Below are positions 28,201 to 39,427 of a stretch of 64,000 bases of DNA, one piece after another. Where the stretch lies: the NCBI GenBank assembly GCA_005765155.1, contig VCCP01000006.1, positions 3,732,501 to 3,796,500 on the forward strand, read 5' to 3'. Every line of letters begins with the position of its first letter. The first letter of the stretch is position 1. The position numbers and the translations under genes are program-made. The notes beneath the pieces are model-generated. The model was not told the DNA's origin and ran no database searches. It was given only the letters and a program-made list of their open reading frames with translations. Origin of the DNA: Zelopaecilomyces penicillatus. Taxonomy: Eukaryota; Ascomycota; Sordariomycetes; Hypocreales; Pseudodiploosporaceae.

Positions 28201-30960
28201 ATCTATTAGTATATATTATATATACCTGTTATAGAGTCACCACTGCTAATATGCCCTCTATACTAGGATATATGATTGGGGTGGGGATAGATAGTGGTAG
28301 ATTATAATAATATATGCTTTTATTAAGTATCTAATATAGCTTAAGCTTTTTATTATTTATTTTAGTGATATAATCAGGTATAGCTAGATCTTACTAATTA
28401 AGAATACTAAATATCTTATAAATAATTATAAGGTCTTTTTTATTAGATAAAAATATCCTTATAAGATCTTTATTTTCTCTTAGATCATATAGCCGCCTTT
28501 GATCTTTACTATCCACTATATCAGCTGCTGAAGTAATATTGTTAAGGTGCTGTATTTACTATTTATAGGGTTCCTAATTATTAAGGCTGGCTTCTATTAT
28601 ATTGAATTCACTATTAAAGCTGATATTTGCTCTTATCTTTAATCACTCTATTAAATTTTCTATATCTACACTCTTAAGTATAGGCAGCTATAGAATAGAC
28701 TCCTTCCTTCCTTCTTCCTTGATCAGGTCTATACTAGGGGTAATTTGCTCTAATATATTCATAATGCCCTTATAAATAGCTGATATAAGATCGACTTAGA
28801 TAATGTCCTTATCTAGCCCTCCTCTAGCTCTTATAGCCCTAATAAAGATCCCTATCACTGCTCTTATATTCTTATATAATAATATACTATTAAGGTTATT
28901 GGTTTTAAGGCTATTTATTCTATTAAAATATATAGCTATCTCTATAGTAAGGTCCTATAATATAATCTTATCTTTATTCCTTATCTATACTATTACTATA
29001 TTAGTGCTAGATATATTAGTAGTATATCTATATCAAAGAGATAGATTGTTCTGATATGGTTTGGATGAGATAGGTAAAATCATAGGAGTTAATCTATATT
29101 TCTTGAACTATATAATAGTATAGAGGGCTATAATCCAGTTATTATAGGAGTAACCCTATATAAAACCTTTCTAACCTTCTATTCTATTATTTTCTAAAAA
29201 TCTAAAGAAAAAGAATATTATCAACCTATAATACACTACTATAAATATCAGGGATTCATCCCATTTTATATCTTTGGTAGGGTTAATATCTAGTGGAAAT
29301 AGTTTACTTGCTAATCCCTTTCTTATAAGAATATCAGATTGCTTCTCTAGGTTTGCTTATAGATATAGATACATCCTATCTATATATTTGATACTGGTAT
29401 AGATAGTTATAATATAGTTAATCTTCTTCTTCTCTACTATATCAAGAGCTTTTATAAGGGGATATAAGATATAGGTTATTAATATCCACTATTAGCATTA
29501 ACCCCTTAGGATATAGATATATATAATATATGATTGATACTAGAGGTGACTGATTTCGATCTATAGATAGCCACTCAAGCCCACTCAATTAAGCTAAGAT
29601 TGGATCTATAGATTATAATCCATATATAATGCTATATATACCTTAAGCGATTATATTATATACTGTCTCTATTAAGAAATATCAGGAAGGTATTTATTCC
29701 TAGGAACCCAAATAGGCCTACCACCCAGGGGGCAGAGTCTCCAGCCACCCTTATAATGCCTAGCAATATCATCCCGGATATATACCCTTTAGAATTATTA
29801 TAATCTTTTATAAGGCTTTCTAAGGATCTAACACCCGGCCTGAACTTGACTGGTGGTTGAACATACTTATTATAGGGTAGAGCAAAACTGTAATAGATAT
29901 TATATAGTAACACTCTACTGGCTCTCCAGATACTGATGCTTATAATAGTCTTGCCTGGTATATCTAGGAGTGATAATAGTCTCAGTTTTAATAGCCTGAC
30001 CTTTGAGAATTATTGATCTAGTAGTGGTAGGAGTGTCTTAGGGTATGTGTTATTATCTTGGTTGTCATTATTATCCTCTCCACTGTTGTCTCTGCTGCTG
30101 TTGTCTCCGCTGCCGCTGCCGCCTCTGCCTCTGCCATTAGCCTTGGCCTTGGATTTGGCTATGGCTATGGCTTTGGCTTTGGCTTTGGCTTTGGCTTTGG
30201 CTTTAGCTTTAGCTTTGGCTTTGGCGGCTTCTTTAGCTTTTTTAGCTTTGGCTTCTTTGGCTTCTTTGGCTTTGGCTTTGGCTTTGGCTTTGGCTTTGGC
30301 TTTAGCTTTGGCTTTGGCTTTGGCTTTGGCTTTGGCTTTGGCTTTGGCTTTGGCTTTGGTTTTGGTGTCTTTGGCTTTGGCTTTGGCTTCTTTAGCCTTG
30401 GCTTCTTTGGCCTTGGCTTCTTTGGCCTTGGCTTTGGCTTTGTTGTTGTTGTCTTTGACTTTGTCTTTAGCATTGCTCTTGGTATTGGTCCCGCTCCTGG
30501 GGCTCTTGCCGCTCTTTGTATAGTTATTGTCGGCCGTGTCATCGAGAGATTCACTGGTATCTTTGAACTTATCGTCGCTACTGCTTTTTGATTCGTCACT
30601 ATCTAGGCGATCCTCTCTGGTATTAGTGGCTGGATTGTCTCTATTGCCCTGCAATAGTATGATATACGGTATGGGGTTATGCTGGTCCTTGGGCAACCAA
30701 TATAGGTTACTATTATAGCTGCTATCGCTGCTGTTGGCGTGGCTGCTGTCACTGCTATTTATATTGCCTATGAAATGGCTTCTTGTTTGTATTTTTTGCT
30801 TATGGTTAGCCTGATTTGTTGGGTGAGTGTATGGTTATATTCCCCTGGTATCTATCTATCCGTTTTGTAGTCTTTGTATAGCGCTTCTTTGTTGGTTTGC
30901 CTTTAGATATGATGGATGCTGCTCTGGCTTGCTTGGCTGGGCGTTTGGCACTGGTCTCTC
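25256..30960 (-). pseudogene. Unidentified decayed gene(s), including a Lys/Ala-repeat protein segment
   Basis: Minus-strand translation stays protein-like over long stretches broken by isolated stops. From the right: a Ser/Asp-rich segment (HFIGNINSSDSSHANSSDSS), then an Asp/Ser/Lys-rich disordered part, a Lys-Ala repeat (30164-30440), and a Gly/Asn/Asp-rich part ending at a TAA (30010-30012). The same frame continues beyond it with PPVKFRPGVRSLESLIKDYN (near 29850). Further down there is SSGEYKGITHDHLIIRTINS (near 27290) and a P-loop-like GKGKSTIIVPSI at about 26817-26852. I cannot name the family. A resemblance of the P-loop region to the MGEGKSS motif of DUF3638 proteins is possible but weak. 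It may be one gene or two; the boundaries are approximate. Confidence 0.4.
30164..30440 (-). repeat. GGCTTT hexanucleotide repeat encoding Lys-Ala
   Basis: On the plus strand this is an imperfect (GGCTTT)n array interrupted by TTCTTT and TTTAGC variants. The minus strand reads AAAGCC, i.e. repeating Lys-Ala with occasional Glu-Ala. The plus-strand frames (Gly-Phe or Leu-Ala repeats) are shadows. Low-complexity Lys/Ala tracts resemble linker-histone-like tails, but no domain is present. Confidence 0.85.
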
Positions 30961-31313
30961 TGGCTTTGCTTGTCTTTGTTAGCTTGCCTCTGGTGCTCTC
31001 TCTTATTCTGTTGGATCGATAAGGTCTTGTTGTGTTTGCACTGCTACTACTAGCGGTCGCTGTTGTAGGGTGTATGTATTGCCTTATCCTTATATTGGTT
31101 CTTTTGGATATTAACTGGCCCGGTAGAGTAATATTATCTTCCTATCTGGTATAGTTCAGGCCTCTTAGCTTATTAAGGAGCTATTTATTAATACCCTTAG
31201 GATTATAGTTATTCTTGGACTCTTTTGTTATGATAGGTGATATATGATGATGAATGTCTTTATGCTGATTGAATGAGTTGTATAAGATTGTATTGGACCC
31301 TTTATATTAATGA

Positions 31314-31337
31314 GGGGGGGGGGGGGGGGGGGGGGGG
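31314..31337 (+). repeat. Poly(G) run of 24
   Basis: This is an uninterrupted homopolymer of 24 G after TTAATGA. Such a run is unusual in this AT-rich setting and difficult to sequence. The second unit has exactly the same length at 61136-61159. Confidence 0.9.
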
Positions 31338-32249
31338 TTGGTATAGATAGATGTATTGGATGGATGGAAATAATAGCTATGCAAACTTGAATGACTTATA
31401 TATATTTTATAAACGCAGTGGTTTGGTTATATGTATTGCTATGGAACCTATATCCCTGTTTATCGCTCTCTTATTTGGTTAACCCTCTATTCCTTTATAT
31501 TATTATTATTAAATTATTTTTTTGAAGCTCTTTGAGGTTCTAATAATACCTTAGCCTATAGCCTCCTACTGTATAGCCTTGATAATATAATATTACTGTA
31601 TTGGCTGGCTTACTATATAGGCTATGTATTACTATTTATATAGTATATTAAGGGAGTGAATGGCTATACTGGATCCAGCTCCTTTATAACTAGCCTTATA
31701 TCTATAGATAACTCTAATAGCAAATGCTTAGGGGTGATTATAGTGTTTCCTGGTCTAGGTTGATAAGACTGCCTCTTTTATATTTGATTTGGTAGGGGTG
31801 AGGTTGGTATTAGATCCTCTCCTTTATTGCTTCCTTATTATTCTATTTGCATCTATAGATTAAAATCACATTCTAGCTCCATAAAGTGAACATTAAAAAG
31901 ATTATAAGGGATATACTGGCTTGGGCTTAGGGTCTAATTCTAATATTATATTACTAATCGATTTATTACTATTAGTGATACTAATCAATGCTATACCTGG
32001 CCTTTAAACTCTTTTATTACTAGGGTGGCTATCAGATTCCCTTGTATAGCTTTTATAATGCCTAGGTTTGCCTCTCATCTAAGCCAGATCATGAAATCGG
32101 TTTGTAATGTGAATGTCTATTAGAAGTATCTTTTTATCTATATAGCGCTGCCTGGCCTTATATATATCCTATAGTATAGGGGTATTATTATATCTATGAA
32201 TCAGTACTTCCTATCAGGTCTATTGATACTATAGATATACTATGGCTAG
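31338..32249 (-). other. AT-rich decayed region between helicase and downstream gene
   Basis: Patches of minus-strand coding-like sequence (for example ANLGIIKAIQGNLIATLVIK near 32050) suggest this belongs to the C-terminal part of the helicase gene or a neighbour. No domain is recognised. Palindromes ATCTATAGAT occur at 31700 and 31851. Confidence 0.35.
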
Positions 32250-35200
32250 TAATATATATAGTAGACTTGATATAGTGGTATTTATTTGGTTCCCTTCTCT
32301 TTGCACCGCTGGGTCATTTCTTTCTTAGCCTTGATCTAGTTGAAGCGGTGAGCATATAACCCAGTCCTATGCAAGAACTCTCTCCCCCTGGCTCTACAGT
32401 ATAAGCATATTCCTGCAGTGTTCTCTAGATCTCTTTTATATTAATAGGTCTTCTCTTCCCTGATATGGTCTAATCGTTTGATCTTGTCTAATCCTATAAA
32501 TTCTATTAGAGCCTTTGCAGCGATGTGCCTATCGGGTGGCTTGGGCCTGGGGTTGGGTTTTATATATATAGAGTATAGCTTGTTGTCTTGGCTGCATTAG
32601 ACCTAGTCTTCTTTAGCATCCAGGAACTCATTTATAACAGCCTGTAAATAGATTATATAGCTAAGGTATATTTATATAGCTGCCTTATCAGGGTTGCTTT
32701 TATCTATAGATTATAAAGGAGCCTTCTTATCTATAATAATATATGATTTAGATAATAGTCCGTCCTGCCCTGCTTGACTGGTTTCTTATGTAAATCCTGT
32801 TATCTTTTGGGGTGCATTGGTATATATAACTATTCAAATAGACTTATAATAGAAGCCAGAGCCTAGTACTATGATGGCTACTATAACCTATTTCCTTGTA
32901 CTATTAATCCATTCTATGATAATAATGGCCTTCTCCTCGGTTATACCTAATGATAATATAAGTGTTTTATATCCTAGGTGGTCTGTTATTCGATCGATCT
33001 GGGGCATGGTCTGGCAGTATATAATGATTTACCTGCCTTCTTCTTGTGGTTTGAATATGGATCTCTTTAGGCTCGAAGTCACTATTGATTCGACCCATCA
33101 TATTATACCCTCAAACCTATCCTTATCTTCGGCTCACTGCCCTAAGCATATGATTCTATAACTGATATTATATCGGTTAATAGACTCCCTGACAATGCAT
33201 GGCTTTATGAGTTTGTTCTATTCGATGAAGCCTAGCGCTATTACTAGTGGTAGTATAGCTATAAGCTATATACTCTATATTTTAATCTGGTGGATATACT
33301 ATCTAAGGTTGTGAAGGCTTGGTCTATAATCCATTGCTATGACTGTGAGATGGCATTCATCTACTATAATATGGTCCAGGCCCTGCCTCTATAGCAGCTG
33401 GTATATGCTATTAAGGAACTCCTCTATGTATATGAGCTTGGTAGTGATGATGATGATAGGGCCCTCCATATTATCCCCTCTTATCCAGTGTATGGTACGG
33501 ATCCCAGCCCTAGTGAGCTCCTATTCCATTAAGTGGTGCAGGGCCATGGTTAATAGAATAAGGATGGTTATGCCTATACTATTAAGGGTGTACCCTATTA
33601 TGACAGGGAGGGTCTTGCCCCCCCCTATGGGTAGGATAATCACCATCTGCTCCTTTAGGCCTATCCCAAGCATGGCTATAGCCTCTTATCTCTGGCTGCT
33701 GCTCTGGAAGCATAGGGCGGGGTCCTTTATTATAGATCTAGCTATAGTAATGAGCTCCTGCTCTATGCGACCCTGGCTGGCCTGCTTCCCAACCCTTATG
33801 AATGGGATGGTTGTGATGTCAGCCCTATTATCTATGATATCTCGCTGGTCAGGTTTAAGTATATTGGGCAGTCTGAAAAGGTTCTGCTAGCTGGTAGATA
33901 CCTGATATGCTTGATATAGTAGGATACTCTTATACTGCCTGGATGCGTCCGTGTATATATGGTTGAACATCTGATATAAGTGGTTGCTTATCTCTGCCAG
34001 CTTGACTATTAGGTGCTCCTCCTTAGGGTTATTAGAGCTGATGCTAGCACTAGCCCCGCCTATGAATTCTAATCTAAAGTTAGTCTGGTCACTCCTTAAG
34101 AACTTATCCTTAGTAATGGCCGCTGCTACTTGCCTTTACCAGGCCACCTATATCTATAGCAGGCCATTTAGTATGTATATCTTTGCTAGTATAGTGGAGA
34201 TGGTATTGTTGCCCTATACCTTGCCTTCTAGGCTTGACTATAGGAATGGTAATAGTATAGCGCTTGGTCTGCCAGCTTATAGAAATGTCTGCCTAAGGGG
34301 TGCGATGTAGGCGATGTATATAAGAAGTATATTACCAATCTCTGGTAATAGGAAGTGAATGTTCTTTTTATATATGCTTGAGCGTTCCTGGCCCTTGTAG
34401 TACTGTATATGGAGCAGTACCAGCTTCTCCTAGATGAAAAGGTGCTGCTGCCTTGTGGTGTTGTATATGGTGATAGATAGGATTTCTGATGATTGCAATG
34501 GCGGCCTGGGTGTGATATAGCAGAGTATAAGGAGTAGCCTAAGGAATTCTTATGCCCTTATCTTATACACCGCTATAGCTATATTATAGAGCCTAGGTAA
34601 GATTATCCCTTTTATACTGCTATCCCTTATTATGAAGGTATTGCTTAGTAGCTCATTACCCTGGATATATTAGAGTAGTATAACCCTGCTATACGCTATT
34701 AGATAGGTGTTGTAATGGTTGATAGCCTATAATATACTATACTATATACTATTGATATCATCCTGGATATCGCTGGCCTGGATATATAGTATATAGTTTG
34801 TATTGAGAAGGAGGTACTTATCTAGGAGTGATTTTGCTTTATTGAAGATAAACCTAGCTAATTATATAATATTCTATATAGTGATGGCTATGCCCTTATA
34901 CTGGATGGTTATGCTATTTAGTGATTAATAGACCTAGTACTGGGTAAGGCTATCTATACTTGCTTTGAAGAGATACAGTCTTTAGTTTAGAATATATCTA
35001 AATAGGGTTTTATTAGACTGTATTATATATCTATTAATAAGCTTGGTTAGCTTTTCTAGTACTATATTATCTATCTCTGTATAGTTATTATATATTATAC
35101 TGAACAGTATCAGCTGGGTGGACTATACTAGCACTAATAGTTTGCTATTGAAGTTGCCTGGATCTTTTTATCCCCTATTGCTCTATTTGATCTATCAGCT

Positions 35201-36380
35201 TATATATTTGCCTGATAGTAGGTAGCAGCGATCCAGGGTTTAGCTTACCTTATGGCTTATTATAGTATAATAGCTAAGCAGTAACGACTTAAAGGGCTAG
35301 CTGCCTATAGGATGATATATCAGTGAGCAATATAGCCTCTATAGTATAAGCTATAACTATATATTATCTAGGCTAGGATCCCTATCTATCTGCTTGATGA
35401 CTTTATCTATATATATAATCTAGGATGGTAATGTCTCTATGATATTGGTTGGTATAGGGTAGCCCTCTGCCTATGTAAAGTACTCTATGCCTTTATAAAC
35501 TGTATGGTAGTAATAGGCTATTAGCTATTTTATATGATTAAAGTAATTGATTAGTATTAATTTATTCTTAAATGATTGGAATATATTAGCCTTGGATATA
35601 TAGCTTATATAGAAGCAGCTAAGGATAAGAGCCTACTATTGGGTTATCCTATATATTGCTAAGCCCTCTTATACCAGCTTATACTTACTATATAGTATCT
35701 TTTCTATTATATTCAAGATATTCTCTAGTTTAATATAATCCTCTCTAGATAATATATACTTAAGATCCTGCTTAGGTAGTGTATATAATAATATAATATC
35801 TTTATTGTACAGTCTATCCAAGTATACAGTGAACCTGGTCCGGTTCACCTAGGGTATATATATTGATTTGGTCTTACTACTATCTATAACTGCCCCTTTA
35901 TACTGGATATCATTAGTAGCCTATATACTATCTTATATTAGTAACTGGAATAGGCCTATCTTAATAATAGATCTAGACCCTATTAGCCTGGGAACAGACA
36001 GTAGTATTAATACTGTAGCGCTATGGATAGCTATCTTAAAGTAGATAGTAAGCTGCTTTGCCTGGAATAGCATTTGCATACAGCAGCATCTAAACAGCAG
36101 CTTCTCACTACTAACAGGCCGATGCTTTGCCAGATATTCCTATAGCTTAGCCCTCTATATAGAGTAGTGCCTATAGTATAGATATAAATACTTATAGCCA
36201 TCAAGGATCATTAGGCATTAAAGTGGCTGAATAGTATGGTCCTTAGCTGGCTATTATTAGAGCTCCTTTAGAGGCCTCAGCCTATAGGCACTAAATCTAT
36301 TTATCAGTAGATATAGCTGCTTACCCTTAATATAATATAGCTTAGCCTATAGATAATATTTCTAGTTAATTAGATTGGGT
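32250..36380 (-). pseudogene. Decayed telomere-linked RecQ-type helicase with OrsD-like N-terminus
   Basis: Minus-strand reading, with stops at former Gln/Trp codons, shows superfamily 2 helicase motifs in order. Walker A is LPIGGGKTLPV (33611-33631 for the PIGGGKT core). The Walker B/DExH box is HIIVDECHLTV (DECH at 33350-33361). A motif III remnant reads LIAILPL near 33250, then RQIIIYCQTM-like sequence follows near 33020 and motif V VLGSGFYYKSI near 32840-32880. Downstream is a Cys/His segment, GICLYCRARG...H, near 32370-32420. At the far N-terminus, near 36200, ILDGYKYLYLYYRHYSI and EYLAKH resemble the zinc-finger start of OrsD-like proteins often fused to fungal telomere-linked helicases. 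Such genes typically lie within kilobases of chromosome ends. The open frames on the plus strand here are antisense shadows. Confidence 0.72.
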
Positions 36381-36979
36381 ATAAGGTATATCCTATATTA
36401 GGTATATATCAGGATCTAATATTATTAATTATAGATAAATCTATTTATTTTTTCCTAGAAGAGGTAATCTATATATATAAGGGGGGATGGTAATTAATTT
36501 ATAATACTGGTTATATAATAATACCCAAGCAGGGCAGCTCTATAGTTTGGTAACCTAAGCTATAATAACCCTAAGCTAGTATTTAGGCTTAACCAATTAT
36601 AATAGGGAATTCCTAGACCCTAATCCTATTATTCATATTAATTATATTATTCCCTTTGTATATCATCCTTTATTAGTCATAGCAGGGCATTTAGGTTAAG
36701 GGCCACTAATCATACTTGGCCCTACCCCTCCTTTACACAAAAGAAGCCTGCCATATAATAGATAGGTACTAAACTAAGCCCTAAAATAGAACCAGCCAGG
36801 CTGCTAGCTATATTAGGTAAAAATATATATTTGGTTTATATACTCTTTTATTAATAGGTAATTAAGATCTCTTTCCTTTATATTATAGAAGGAATAGGCC
36901 TTATAAGCTAGGGCCTAAAGGGTAATTTTTATAATCTTTAGAGCCCTTTTAGCTTAAAGAAAGAATTAGAAGAGCTTTA
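36381..36979. other. AT-rich spacer between helicase and Copia relic
   Basis: This is the upstream side of the helicase relic and the undefined left edge of the Copia element. A possible integrase C-terminal remnant (KNIYLVYILFY near 36815) belongs to the Copia if real. No LTR was found at this end. Confidence 0.35.
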
Positions 36980-38952
36980 TACCCTGCTAAAATCAATAGA
37001 TCAATCTACCCTAAAGGATCTGACTGATTTATAAGCCCTTAATCAAGCTAGAAGACCTATCTAACTACCAGAGCCTATACTATAGACGCCATAACAGCTG
37101 CTATAACCACTATAACAGCTGCTATAGCCTGTATCATAGCCTGTAATACAATTATTATAGCCTATTAAACAGCCTGAACAGCTGTTAGAAGACTCTAAAC
37201 CTATATAGCTAGATCTTGCCTACCCTATAGATATCTGCTATAAGCTAAAGGTAAAATTCACTGCTAAGGCTTTTTTAGAATCTGCTGGCTGGAAACAAGC
37301 CTTAGAAGACCCTGCTAAGGAATAGTGGATTAGCGCTATTTATAGTGAATTCCATTAAATTCTATAAGCTAAAGTCATGTATTTTATCCCTTTTTTAGAG
37401 GTTCTAAAAGACTGAAAAATCCTGAAAAATAGGCTTGTTTTTAAGCTTAAGAAGGATTCATAAAATCAGCCCTTAAAATATAAGGCTAGGCTTGTTATAA
37501 AGGGTTTTATGCAAATTGAAGGAAAAGACTACTTTAAAACCTTTATAGCTACTAGTATTCCCCCTACCTAGCGGATTTTACTAGCTTTAACAGTCTTTTA
37601 TAACTGGGAAATCAAGCAAATTAATTTTATAAAGGCTTTTTTAAACAGCCAGTTATCTAAAGATATTTTTATAGAATTTCCAGAAGGCCTGTCTTCCTTT
37701 ATAGAGACCCAGACCCCTAGAAACCAGCCTTTAGCAGCTTTATTAGCCAAGCTTGGCCATAACCCTGCTATAAAACAGGTTATCCTGCTAAAAAAGGCCC
37801 TATATAGGCTAAAGCAAGGTCCCTATAAATGGCAATAGCAGCTAATTAAGCTGTTAGCTACTCTAGGGTTCTAACCCTTAATCTCTAACCCAGCTGTCTT
37901 TATCAATACTTAGACTAACACCTTTATTATTACCTACATTAATGACTGCCTTATTATAGGGCTGGACCTACCCTATATTAACAAGCTAAAACGCCTGTTA
38001 AATAAGGTCTTTGCTATAGAAGATAGAGGCCCTATAGCCTTCTTCTTAGGGGTTCAAATCAGTTATAATCAGGCTAAAAAGGAGCTATAGCTGCATCAGT
38101 CTCAATATATTAATAAGGCTCTTCAGCGCTTTTAGCTATAAGATACAACCCCTATAGCTATACCCCTATAACCCAAAGTATTAAAAGAACCCTTAAAAAA
38201 GGTTCTTACCTCTACTAAACAACAGACTTATCAGCAGATTATAAGGACTTTAATATACCTTATACTTCTTTCCAGACCTGATATAGCTTTTCCAATACAA
38301 TGGCTTTCTTAATATATACAACAGGCCTATATCAACTATTATAATACAGCTAGGAACCTTCTAAAATATCTAAAAGGCTCTAAAGAACTAGCTATCCTTT
38401 ATAAGGCTTTAGACCTTATACAGGCTAAACAACTAGCTCTTCAGCTGCTAGGCTATTTAGATAATGATTTTGCAGGCTATAAAGCTACTAGCAAATCCAT
38501 CTATAGGTATCTCTTTAAGCTAGCAAGCAGGCCTATCTACTGGAAGGCAAAGAGACAGACTACTATAGCCCTCTCAACTATAGAAGCTGAATCAGATGCT
38601 TTAATAGAGGCTATAAAAGAGCTAAAATAGCTCTCTGGGCTCTTTATAAAGCTAAAAATCCCTCTTTAGCAGCCTATAGACCTATATTATAATAATACAG
38701 CCTCTATAAGTAATACTAAGAACCCTGATCAGTATACCCAAACTAAGCACACCCTATTAAAATTCCACTATATTAAGCAAGAGACAGCTAGTAGACTATT
38801 TAAGATAAATTATCTTATAACTAAGGCTATACCTGCTAATAGGCTAACTAAGGCTTTAACAGGCCCTGTTTTTCAGGGCTTTCTAAGCCTATTAAACCTG
38901 CAAAAACCCTTTATTAAAAGCTAGCTATATATATATAGCTTGCTAGAGGGAG
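36980..38952 (+). mobile_element. 5'-truncated, decayed Ty1/Copia pol (RT-RNase H)
   Basis: Plus-strand translation gives typical Copia sequence: KYKARLVIKGFMQIEGKDYF, INFIKAFLNSQLSKDIFIEFP, KALYRLKQGPYKWQ, the active-site box as YINDCLIIG (YVDD mutated), FLGVQISYN, RPDIAFPIQWLS, ARNLLKYLKGS, GYLDNDFAGYKATSKS, and the RNase H end KRQTTIALSTIEAE, ASISNTKNPDQYTQTKHTL and FHYIKQE. Stops and D>N changes are RIP-type. Gag, protease and most of integrase are missing, and there is no 5' LTR. Confidence 0.93.
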
Positions 38953-39427
38953 TGTTAAAATAGGCGGGTTTTATATAACAGCCTGATCTATTATAAGATT
39001 AATAGCTAGACCTATTATAGCTTAGCAGCTAAATCTGCTATAGCCCTAGCAGCCAGACCTGCTATAAGGTAGCAGTCTGACCTATTATAAGACCTAAAAA
39101 GCCCATACAGCCTGACCTGCTATATCAGGCTAGACTAATAAAATAAGGGCTTATCTCTTATACCTCTCCCTTTCTTATTATTTGGAATGCTTAGAAATCT
39201 AAAGAAATATTATTTAGAATTCTTAAATAATTCCAAATAATCCTAGTATTATTTAGATATATAAGATAGCTGGATTCCTAGTTGAATCCTGCTTTCTTTC
39301 TCTATCAGCAATTCAATCACTTCTTTCTTCTTTTCTATAGACTTCACTCTAGATAACTATTCACTGCCTTTCTTCCACTACTATCATTATTAGCTTTAAT
39401 TATAACTTTATACTGCAAATTGCAATA
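38953..39427 (+). repeat. 3' LTR of the Copia relic
   Basis: It begins TGTTAAAATA directly after the purine tract AGAGGGAG and ends GCAATA, 475 bp. It defines the family of the solo LTRs at 5821, 12613 and 13173, which lie in the opposite orientation. It abuts the Gypsy relic at 39428. Confidence 0.92.

Larger units (their letters stand above)
22842..32711. repeat. Dispersed palindrome ATCTATAGAT, 12 occurrences
   Basis: Perfect copies start at 22842, 23242, 23321, 24398, 25065, 26207, 26252, 29559, 29604, 31700, 31851 and 32702. Many extend outward to an imperfect palindrome around GATTTCGATC-TATAGATCGAAATC-like flanks, with C/T and G/A differences typical of RIP. In this interval a 10-mer with two G/C positions should occur well under once by chance. 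I saw none in 34179-44918. Confidence 0.7.

Noticed and set aside
28803..29054. Hydrophobic 83-codon open frame resembling a membrane protein
   Set aside because: AT-rich codon bias (Leu, Ile, Tyr) in decayed DNA produces such frames on the non-coding strand; no start context or conservation evidence.
30047..30591. Plus-strand Gly-Phe and Leu-Ala repeat proteins
   Set aside because: They are shadow frames of the (GGCTTT)n array; the minus strand has matching flanking coding character, the plus strand has none.
32871..33890. Plus-strand open frames of 96 and 183 codons
   Set aside because: They are antisense to helicase motifs I, II and V on the minus strand and look like Met/Ser/Leu-rich artefacts.
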